From Bacteriovoracaceae bacterium UBA2394 (GTDB lineage: Bacteria > Bdellovibrionota > UBA2394): 6,028 nt of DNA. The notes below the pieces were generated by a model that had not been told where the DNA came from, did no database searches, and saw only the letters and a list, made by a program, of their open reading frames with translations. The DNA lies in assembly GCA_002343335.1 (NCBI GenBank), contig DDSI01000235.1:7261-13288 (forward strand). Direction: 5' to 3'. Shown piece after piece: positions 1-5,477 of the stretch. The first letter of the stretch is position 1, and every line of letters begins with the position of its first letter. The position numbers were made by a program, and so were the translations under genes.

Positions 1-279
1 CGCGATGAAGCTCTGGAAGTTCTACCGCGGTAGCGGCGATGGAGGCATTGATCATCACTTCATTAATGGAATATTCTTTGAAAATATTTTCTGTCCACTT
101 AAGCAAGGAACAAGGAAGTTTGATCCTCTTGCGACGCTGTAAGAGACCGATCTCGAAAAAGGAAATTGGAGAAATAAAAATAACGGCATCGCCTCGCGTC
201 AGGATGGAATGGGCAGTCTTTGATAATTTCGTTTGATCTGAGGTGAGCCAAATCAAGGCGCACGTATCGAGAAGATACA

Positions 280-280
<1 letters not shown>
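1..280 (-). CDS. vapC: VapC-like PIN-domain toxin, C-terminus cut by window edge
   Basis: Translating the minus strand from the ATG at 280-278 gives 93 residues that stay open to the window edge. The protein begins with the PIN-domain signature MYLLDTCALIWL, in which Asp5 is the first metal-binding acid. ISPISFFEIGLL follows at about residues 36-47, with Glu43 as the second acid. The ending LPELHR (88-93) is the stretch that in this family precedes the DP-x-DR acidic motif, which would lie just beyond the window. PIN toxins of this type are Mg-dependent RNases, often cutting tRNA or rRNA, and are neutralised by a co-expressed antitoxin. The ATG shares one base with the antitoxin stop codon (TGATG), so translation is probably coupled; a GGAG lies 12 nt upstream. 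The length so far fits a usual size of about 120-135 residues. Family assignment is firm; the RNA target is unknown. Confidence 0.88.
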
Positions 281-510
<230 letters not shown>

Positions 511-515
511 TCACT

Positions 516-543
516 ATATTAGCTAAGCCTAGCTAACTGTCAA
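516..543 (-). promoter_or_regulatory. Sigma-70-type promoter of the toxin-antitoxin operon
   Basis: Read on the minus strand, a consensus -35 box TTGACA (543-538) is followed after 16 nt by a -10 box TAATAT (521-516). Transcription would be expected to start about 6-8 nt further on, near 508-510, only a few bases before the antitoxin ATG at 507. The exact match of the -35 and five of six matches in the -10 make this the best promoter in the window. The start-site position is inferred. Confidence 0.75.
519..536 (-). promoter_or_regulatory. Candidate antitoxin operator: paired TTAGCTA elements
   Basis: On the minus strand TTAGCTA (536-530) and TAGCTAA (525-519) form a perfect 7-bp inverted repeat with a 4-nt spacer. 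Because TAGCTA is itself a palindrome, the same bases also form a direct repeat of TTAGCTA at a 10-bp step, one helical turn. The site fills most of the spacer and enters the -10 box. That is where Phd/YefM-type antitoxins and their toxin complexes bind to repress their own operon. The repeat is seen directly; binding is inferred. Confidence 0.6.
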
Positions 544-568
544 TACCTCCCCAGAAAGGGAGGTATTG
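541..568 (-). terminator. Hairpin after the 580-1137 gene, possible terminator without T-tract
   Basis: CAATACCTCCC (541-551) and GGGAGGTATTG (558-568) are perfect 11-bp complements around a 6-nt loop. The hairpin begins 11 nt after the stop codon of the beta-barrel gene and lies upstream of the toxin-antitoxin genes. No run of T follows on either strand, so it is not a textbook intrinsic terminator. It may act as a pause or Rho-assisted terminator or as a 3'-end stabiliser. Its far arm shares the bases TTG (543-541) with the -35 box of the toxin-antitoxin promoter. Confidence 0.45.
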
Positions 569-579
569 CAAGCTTACCC

Positions 580-1137
580 TCAAAAATAATACTTAACGCC
601 GACGTCGCCGAACATGCCTTGCGTGAATCCCACTCGATTTTTTGCAACAAAATCAAAAACCGCACCCGCGGAAGTGAGAATGGCAAAGCCATTGTTTGCG
701 AACGGCATAATTTCAAATCCCAAGTAAGGGGCATGGATGGTCACTCCAGCTTTCGATTCCCTGCCAAATTTTGCCATGAAAGCGCCTTCTAAAAAGATAT
801 TCAAGTAGGTCCAGACCGCATTGTCGCGATCGATGAGTCGCTGCATGTCGTATCGAACCTTTGGACCTAGGGCGGCAAAGTCCAAGTTAGGCTCTGCCCC
901 AAAGTACAAACCCAAATGAAGATCGGGACCGACGCCCAATGAAAGGTCGAGTCCATTCAGTTGAATACGCCTCTCCGCATTGGTTGCCTTATCGACTTGC
1001 ACCGTCGTGGCCTGGCGATAACCTAGACCCACTTTGTACGTGAGATCGCGGGCGAATAGCGGCGTCGCGACAATGCTCATTAAAATTCCGGATGTAAGGA
1101 CACCCAACGTTCGTTCTTTATTGCTGAAGAATTTCAT
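580..1137 (-). CDS. Exported protein, probable outer-membrane beta-barrel, function unknown
   Basis: The 185-residue protein has a clear signal peptide: a basic start (MKFFSNKER), a hydrophobic core at about residues 11-24, and a likely cleavage site after Ala29 (TPLFA/RD). The mature part of about 156 residues has runs of alternating polar and hydrophobic residues with many Gly and aromatic residues, such as LNGLDLSLGVG and HLGLYFG. It ends in VGVKYYF, a terminal Phe after alternating residues, which is the usual recognition signal for outer-membrane barrel assembly. I do not recognise a named family; a small barrel of about eight strands is a guess. A GAGGA lies 10 nt before the chosen ATG. 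The gene lies 48 nt after mpl on the same strand and may be read through from it, as no convincing separate promoter or intervening terminator is seen. Confidence 0.75.
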   Translation of the reverse strand: MKFFSNKERTLGVLTSGILMSIVATPLFARDLTYKVGLGYRQATTVQVDKATNAERRIQLNGLDLSLGVGPDLHLGLYFGAEPNLDFAALGPKVRYDMQRLIDRDNAVWTYLNIFLEGAFMAKFGRESKAGVTIHAPYLGFEIMPFANNGFAILTSAGAVFDFVAKNRVGFTQGMFGDVGVKYYF

Positions 1138-1164
1138 GCCATCATGATCCTCAGCACGATGGCA
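1137..1164 (-). promoter_or_regulatory. Hairpin presenting the ribosome binding site of the beta-barrel gene
   Basis: TGCCATC (1137-1143 on the plus strand) and GATGGCA (1158-1164) are perfect 7-bp complements enclosing a 14-nt loop. In the minus-strand message the loop holds GAGGA (1152-1148), and the A of the start codon is the last paired base. Such a fold could affect initiation. The inverted repeat is certain, but a regulatory role is only inferred. Confidence 0.35.
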
Positions 1165-1185
1165 ACGTCAACTCTCTTTTGGCGA

Positions 1186-2595
1186 TTAGCGTAGCGCTTC
1201 AATTAATTTTTCGTGCAACTGATCAAAGGCCCCGTTGGATAGAACCACAAAAAGCGTCTGAGGATGTTGCGCGAAAATTTCTTTCGAACGCCCCACCATA
1301 TCTTCCGTGGTGGCCCGCACGGTCATGAGCTTGCCATGTTCACGTTGAACTTCACAAATCGCTTTCAAATCGAGTCGCTCATTCTCCGGCAAAGCCTCTT
1401 CTTTGAAAACCGGCGCTAGAAAAACCTCGTCGGCATCCACAAAGGCCGTTTCCCAATCCTTTTGAAGGACATTTCGTCGAGACGTGTTCGAGCGAGGTTC
1501 AAAAAAGACGACCAATCGATGGTCTGGATATTTGGCGCGCATTCCCTGGATCACTCTTCGAACGGCAGTGGGATGATGGGCGAAATCGTCGATGACGAGA
1601 CTATTTCCTATCTTGGCTCGAACTTCTTGCCGGCGCTTTACGCCTTTGAACTCCGCCAAACCCTTGGCTAAGGTTTTGTCCTCTATGCCACAACGACGAC
1701 CTACCAAAATTGCCGCTGCGAAATTCTGAGCATTGAACGTGCCAGACATTTGGCTTTTGAATTTGGCCTTATCGATTTGAAAACTCATGCCCTTGGGGCC
1801 ATCTTCGTAAGCCTCAATACGATGCCTGGCATAGGGCTCAAAGCCAAAGCTAATCACTTCCTGCTGCATGCCCTCTTCTTGAATAATCTGCCCTATTCTG
1901 GACCAATCGGAGCAATAAAAAAGCGCTCCCTCGCCCTTAGGCGGAATGAGATGCAAAAATTTTCGAAACATCGCCTCCATCTTCTCTGGCGTAGGGAAAA
2001 TGTCCGCATGATCCCACTCTAGCGACATAAAGAGACCGTAGGTGGGACGATAATGCAGAAATTTGGATTCCTTATCGAAGAACGCAGTATCGTATTCATC
2101 ACCTTCGAGAATGAAATTTCGTCCCTTTCCAAAGTGAAAACTCTTCTCGAAGTTGAGGGGCACTCCTCCCACCAAAAAACTGGGATCCAAACCCGCATGC
2201 GTAAAGAGATGCGCTACGCAGGACGTGGTCGTCGTCTTTCCATGCGTTCCGAGTACCACCACATTCGTCGACTCTTGCAAAAAGAAATTCTCAAGCGTGC
2301 TCGGGAAGGAACCATAGTCGATTTTCTGATCCATCACCCATTGCGCTTGAGCATTGTCGCGACGGACGAAATTTCCAATGACAACGTAGTCCGGCGCAAA
2401 TTTTTGAATGTCGGAAACATCGAACCCAATGTGCACGGGAATCTTGAGGGATTTCAGCAAATCCCCCACCGGAGGATAGGCAGCGACATCCGAGCCAGCC
2501 ACCTTATAGCCGCGATCTTTCAAGAGCCCTGCGAGCGCGCTCATGCCGGTACCACAGATGGCGATGAAATAAACTTTCGAGCCGGGCTTAAGCAT
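1186..2595 (-). CDS. mpl: UDP-MurNAc:L-Ala-gamma-D-Glu-meso-DAP ligase (Mpl)
   Basis: This cytoplasmic Mur-ligase relative attaches the recycled tripeptide L-Ala-gamma-D-Glu-meso-DAP to UDP-MurNAc using ATP, bypassing MurC, MurD and MurE. Three domains can be followed. The first is a UDP-sugar-binding N-terminal Rossmann part starting FIAICGTGMSALAGLL (about residues 10-25) with GSD near 34-36. The second is the central ATPase domain with P-loop GTHGKTTTT (116-124, Lys120) and EGDEYDTAFFDK (164-175) before LEWDHADIFP. The third is the C-terminal domain with DDFAHHPTA (336-344) and FEPRSNTSRR (365-374). These last two signatures separate Mpl from MurC. The family's usual G-x-HN motif reads GTFN (285-288), a His to Phe change. 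The length of 469 residues is normal. The start is the first ATG after an in-frame TGA. It lacks a clear ribosome binding site and overlaps the preceding gene by 8 nt, so translation is probably coupled. Confidence 0.95.
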   Translation of the reverse strand: MLKPGSKVYFIAICGTGMSALAGLLKDRGYKVAGSDVAAYPPVGDLLKSLKIPVHIGFDVSDIQKFAPDYVVIGNFVRRDNAQAQWVMDQKIDYGSFPSTLENFFLQESTNVVVLGTHGKTTTTSCVAHLFTHAGLDPSFLVGGVPLNFEKSFHFGKGRNFILEGDEYDTAFFDKESKFLHYRPTYGLFMSLEWDHADIFPTPEKMEAMFRKFLHLIPPKGEGALFYCSDWSRIGQIIQEEGMQQEVISFGFEPYARHRIEAYEDGPKGMSFQIDKAKFKSQMSGTFNAQNFAAAILVGRRCGIEDKTLAKGLAEFKGVKRRQEVRAKIGNSLVIDDFAHHPTAVRRVIQGMRAKYPDHRLVVFFEPRSNTSRRNVLQKDWETAFVDADEVFLAPVFKEEALPENERLDLKAICEVQREHGKLMTVRATTEDMVGRSKEIFAQHPQTLFVVLSNGAFDQLHEKLIEALR

Positions 2596-3712
2596 AGGAC
2601 CACATCAGTTTAGAGAAAACTTCGCCGACGAGCCAATCATGAATCCCCGGTCTCACTTCACGAAGACGCTCGGGCATAATACCGGGTAGGAATCGATGCG
2701 TCAGAAGCGAAATACGCATTCCACTTTCCATGTCGATCCACACGCTGGTGCCAGTATAGCCAAGATGCCCAATGGTCGACGCTCTCGGCAAAAGTGTTCC
2801 CGCTTGCGACACGCCCGAGGGACGATCGAATCCCTGCACGAAACGATCATTGTCAGAGAGCGCCATCGTTTCCAAAGGCAAAAATCGTCGCACGATTTTA
2901 TCCGACCAAAAAGTCGATTTGCCGTGAAAGCCCATATACAAATCTCGCGCCCATCGCTCCACCCCCAGCGCCGTTCCAAAGAGACCCGAGTGACCTGAAA
3001 CTCCTTCAAACCATCGCGCTCGAGGATCTTGGACGAGACCTTGGAGCCAGGGAGCCCCTTCGCTCAAATCCAAAATTGGCGCCACCCAACCCATGGGAAA
3101 TGTGCGTGCGAGAAGTCCGCGAACCTTACCTCTGCCAAAGGTGGGTTTATAAAAGAGACCATCAGACTCATGAAAAAAAGTTTCAAGCCGTTGATGAAAG
3201 ACCTGCTCGAGAATAATTCCAAGCAGCATAAAATCCACATCGGAATATACGGTTTCGGGATATTCCTCTTCACATTGGTAGGCCTCGTCGATCTGCGTGA
3301 CAAAAAACCGCCGCTTTTCTTCTCGCGAGCCGACATCTTGCGTATTCGTGAAAATGGGAGGAAGGCCAGAGCGATGATTAAGAAGCATGCGAATCGTTCG
3401 CTCGCGAAGCCGAGAACGAAGTTGTGGCAGATAAATTCTGATCGGCTGATCCAAATCGATCATGGAGAGTTGCATCGCCCTCATAGTCCACGTGGCCGTG
3501 CAGATCACCTTCGTGAGCGAAGCGAGATCGAACCATGTGTTCGAGCGCACTGGAATTCCATTTCTGGGATCTGCGATTCCACTGCAGAAAGTGCCGATCG
3601 AATCATCGCGAAATCCAAGGGCCAATTGAGCCCCCGCACTGGCTCCGTCATTCACGAATTGATCGAGACGCTCTTGAATGCGCCTTCGAACGGAGGATTT
3701 GAGGTCGATCAT
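2588..3712 (-). CDS. Serine hydrolase, class C beta-lactamase/esterase fold, no signal peptide
   Basis: The 374-residue protein shows all three active-site motifs of the class C beta-lactamase-like family. SLTK lies at 65-68, with Ser65 as nucleophile and Lys68 as general base. YSD lies at 156-158, corresponding to Y-x-N. HLG lies at 316-318 within GHLGYTGTS, replacing KTG. LLNHRSGLP (110-118) and GHSGLFGTA (240-248) are further family hallmarks. Members include esterases, D-aminopeptidases, penicillin-binding-like enzymes and true beta-lactamases, so the motifs do not give the substrate. The N-terminus (MIDLKSSVRRRIQERL) is polar and has no export signal, so a cytoplasmic location is likely. 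This argues against an antibiotic resistance or periplasmic cell-wall role. It starts in a 4-nt ATGA overlap with ldcA and ends 8 nt inside mpl. That position points to muropeptide or peptide turnover, which is inference. Confidence 0.88.
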   Translation of the reverse strand: MIDLKSSVRRRIQERLDQFVNDGASAGAQLALGFRDDSIGTFCSGIADPRNGIPVRSNTWFDLASLTKVICTATWTMRAMQLSMIDLDQPIRIYLPQLRSRLRERTIRMLLNHRSGLPPIFTNTQDVGSREEKRRFFVTQIDEAYQCEEEYPETVYSDVDFMLLGIILEQVFHQRLETFFHESDGLFYKPTFGRGKVRGLLARTFPMGWVAPILDLSEGAPWLQGLVQDPRARWFEGVSGHSGLFGTALGVERWARDLYMGFHGKSTFWSDKIVRRFLPLETMALSDNDRFVQGFDRPSGVSQAGTLLPRASTIGHLGYTGTSVWIDMESGMRISLLTHRFLPGIMPERLREVRPGIHDWLVGEVFSKLMWSYA

Positions 3713-4659
3713 CCCGCGGCCACCACCGGACCGAGGACGCGAATTTTTTTGCCGGAAACCTCGACTTGGGAACCAAGCGGAAGCAGCCGCTGAGTTTTAA
3801 GCCCATGGCCAAATCGAATGTTTTTTAATATCGGCCCGGCGCAAAGCTCTCGCAGCGACTCCTGCACTCGCGACCATCTGAATGTGCGCGCGTCGTCCTT
3901 TCCGCAGCCCACAAACGTTCCGAGCAACAGCCCTTTCACATTTTCGCGGTAGCCTGCATCCACCAGTACTCGCAGCATGCGATCGATTTGGTAAAAATTT
4001 TCATTCACATCTTCAAGCGCCAAAATGAGAGGAACATTCTTAGGTAACGCCGCGGGTCCCGAGGTCTGCAACAGCGATAAATTTCCGCCCACCAATCGAC
4101 CTCGCGCCTTCGAACTCTTTCCCCCGCTCAGCACCTTCGCTTCGCTCCAAGTCTCGGCCGAAGATTGTGAAGGCAGCGCCAGCAAATCTTTCATCATGGA
4201 TTTGAGTGCCGCGGGCGGGAGCGCTCCGGTGAGCGGTCCATGAAACGTCTTCCATCCCCATTGATTCTGAAGATATTGGTGCAAATACGTGACATCGGAA
4301 TAGCCGACGAAAATTTTGGGGCGAATCGCCTTCTGAACTTTTTGCGGTAGGCGCTCAAACGCATCGATCAGACGATGAGTGCCGTAGCCCCCGCGCACGG
4401 ACAACACGGCGTCGATCCCCGGCTCCGAAAATGCCCACGCAAATTCAAGCGCGCGATCGCGATCGGAGGCTGAGAAAAACGAGTCCTTCTTCGATCGACG
4501 CGGATATTCACACACGCAAAACCCGAGCTTGCGAAGTTCGCGCACATTCTCTTGATATCGTTTTTCATCGAATCGACCGGCGGGTCGGATAAGGGCGAGG
4601 CTTGCGCCGGGTTTCAACGCAGGGGGTGTAATGAGCTTCTTAGGGTTCATGAATTTCAT
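3709..4659 (-). CDS. ldcA: LD-carboxypeptidase, family S66 (muramoyltetrapeptide carboxypeptidase)
   Basis: The enzyme removes the terminal D-Ala from murein tetrapeptide (cytoplasmic recycling), producing the tripeptide that Mpl uses. S66 motifs appear in order: the N-terminal LALIRPAGRFD (21-31), SVRGGYGTHRL (87-97), VGYSDVTYLH (118-127) with nucleophile Ser121, GGNLSLL (191-197), LALEDVNENFYQIDRML (213-229) with the likely catalytic Glu216, and FGHG (283-286) with His285. Ser, Glu and His form the known triad of the family. The length of 316 residues is typical and there is no signal peptide. The ATG at 4659 lies 20 nt inside the preceding gene. A second ATG at 4650 (Met4) is also possible, and neither has a good ribosome binding site at normal spacing, so coupled translation is likely. 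It overlaps the downstream hydrolase gene by 4 nt (ATGA). Confidence 0.93.
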   Translation of the reverse strand: MKFMNPKKLITPPALKPGASLALIRPAGRFDEKRYQENVRELRKLGFCVCEYPRRSKKDSFFSASDRDRALEFAWAFSEPGIDAVLSVRGGYGTHRLIDAFERLPQKVQKAIRPKIFVGYSDVTYLHQYLQNQWGWKTFHGPLTGALPPAALKSMMKDLLALPSQSSAETWSEAKVLSGGKSSKARGRLVGGNLSLLQTSGPAALPKNVPLILALEDVNENFYQIDRMLRVLVDAGYRENVKGLLLGTFVGCGKDDARTFRWSRVQESLRELCAGPILKNIRFGHGLKTQRLLPLGSQVEVSGKKIRVLGPVVAAG

Positions 4660-5335
4660 AGATATTCGGCATTTTCTCCGGCCCGGACCATAAAAAGCCG
4701 GCTAAGATTCCTCCCAAGGTCAAAACCGCAACTATATATATGATAAGGCGTTTCCAACGGCGGCGTACACGCTCTTTGTAAAGACGAACGGTTTCTTCCC
4801 ATTCCTCAGGCTTCACGGAAGGAAATCTGTTTCGAGCATTTAATATTTCAGCTTGGACGCGACGATAAAGAAGAAGCCGTTCATGACAGGTAATGCAGCC
4901 CTGGAGATGAAGATCGAGTCCGCTCAAACTTCCAAAATCTGGCAACTCCATATCGAGCCAACCGCTCAATTGCTGCTCCACCATGAAACAAGATTGCCCC
5001 CCAATCCCCGTGGAGTCGGACTCTGATCGCAGGTCTTTTGCGACCGCACTCATTCGATAGTTTCGGAGCATCTGCGCGATATCCCGCTCGCCGAGATTCA
5101 GTATCTGAGCCATATCGTGATAAGAGAGACCGAACCACAGCTTCAAATGAAGCGGCCACTGCACGAGTGACGGGTGCAGCCAGAGCCAAGCTTCCAATAA
5201 TTCGCCAAAAGTGTCCGCTTCGGCCGCCTCTTCGATAAGGTTTTTCCGCCACTCCTCCACATTTTCTTTGAGAAGAGGCGCAAAGCTCAAAAAGGCGTCC
5301 AAATGCAGATTTAGCAGTTGCCGACTATCCACCAT
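4640..5335 (-). CDS. Sigma-region-4-like / zinc anti-sigma / transmembrane hybrid protein
   Basis: Three parts are visible in 231 residues. Residues about 60-95 (PLHLKLWFGLSYHDMAQILN followed by LGERDIAQMLRNYR) resemble the helix-turn-helix of sigma-70 region 4. Residues 116-153 match a zinc anti-sigma (ZAS, zf-HC2) domain: Cys116, then LSGWLDMEL, then His143-x3-Cys147-x2-Cys150. The Cys-to-His spacing of 27 is close to known members. A basic stretch (KERVRRRWKR, 187-196) precedes one membrane helix at about 197-216, leaving a short tail of 15 residues outside, so the HTH and zinc domain face the cytoplasm. No sigma region 2 is present, so it should not act as a full sigma factor. It heads the recycling gene chain and probably controls it or an unlinked sigma factor; this is inference. 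The start ATG has no strong ribosome binding site. Confidence 0.75.
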   Translation of the reverse strand: MVDSRQLLNLHLDAFLSFAPLLKENVEEWRKNLIEEAAEADTFGELLEAWLWLHPSLVQWPLHLKLWFGLSYHDMAQILNLGERDIAQMLRNYRMSAVAKDLRSESDSTGIGGQSCFMVEQQLSGWLDMELPDFGSLSGLDLHLQGCITCHERLLLYRRVQAEILNARNRFPSVKPEEWEETVRLYKERVRRRWKRLIIYIVAVLTLGGILAGFLWSGPEKMPNIYEIHEP

Positions 5336-5352
5336 AAACCCAATGATTTCTT

Positions 5353-5398
5353 CACTTTACATAAAGCTCAAGGGGACCGCCATGAAGCATTTAAAGTG
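5353..5398. repeat. CACTTTA/TAAAGTG inverted elements in the divergent control region
   Basis: CACTTTA (5353-5359) and TAAAGTG (5392-5398) are perfect inverted copies 32 nt apart. A further TAAAG (5362-5366) forms CTTTA-CA-TAAAG with the first copy. They lie between the divergently transcribed membrane regulator and kinase genes and could be protein binding sites. AT-rich words recur by chance, so support is weak. No convincing pair of -35 and -10 boxes was found for either direction in 5336-5473. Confidence 0.25.
5370..5376 (+). promoter_or_regulatory. Ribosome binding site AAGGGGA for the small ORF
   Basis: AAGGGGA ends 5 nt before the ATG at 5382. It is the best-placed Shine-Dalgarno sequence on the plus strand and selects this ATG over the in-frame ATG at 5344, which has none. 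Confidence 0.5.
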
Positions 5399-5477
5399 TC
5401 AAAAATTTGCACCCAGCTTTCAGGACTCCTGTGGTAAAAGACTGGGTTTGAACGAAAGGGAAATGCAAATTCTATGA
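5382..5477 (+). CDS. Candidate 31-residue leader ORF coupled to the ROK kinase
   Basis: An ATG with a well-spaced AAGGGGA opens a 31-codon frame whose TGA (5475-5477) overlaps the kinase ATG in an ATGA arrangement, typical of translational coupling. The product begins MKHLKCQKF, carries Cys6 and Cys17, is rich in Lys, and ends LGLNEREMQIL. It has no signal peptide or membrane segment and I recognise no family. The last residues faintly recall the start of a LuxR-type helix-turn-helix, but this is too short to argue from. It may be a real small protein, a leader peptide that sets kinase translation, or chance. The in-frame start at 5344 would add 13 residues but lacks a ribosome binding site. 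Confidence 0.4.
   Translation: MKHLKCQKFAPSFQDSCGKRLGLNEREMQIL

Noticed and set aside
39..236. 65-codon open frame on the plus strand
   Set aside because: It is antisense to the PIN-domain toxin, which has matching family motifs and a start coupled to the antitoxin.
1143..1171. TTGACG followed after 16 nt by GATCAT, a possible promoter for the beta-barrel gene
   Set aside because: The -10 matches only four of six positions and overlaps the ribosome binding site, so support is too weak to list it.
2053..2613. 186-codon open frame on the plus strand
   Set aside because: It is antisense to mpl, whose P-loop and acidic motifs fall in this stretch. The antisense product is highly basic and without family features.
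3029..3793. 254-codon open frame on the plus strand
   Set aside because: It lies antisense to the serine hydrolase and the end of ldcA, both of which have complete catalytic motifs. Its translation shows no recognisable domain.
4881..5252. 123-codon minus-strand frame within the hybrid regulator gene
   Set aside because: It is an alternative frame of the same strand with an Arg/Ala-rich product, while the main frame carries the HTH, zinc motif and membrane helix.
5366..5402. Perfect TTGACA on the minus strand (5402-5397) and TTGAGC (5371-5366) as promoter -35 boxes for the regulator gene
   Set aside because: No acceptable -10 box is found at 16-18 nt from either, so a promoter was not called.
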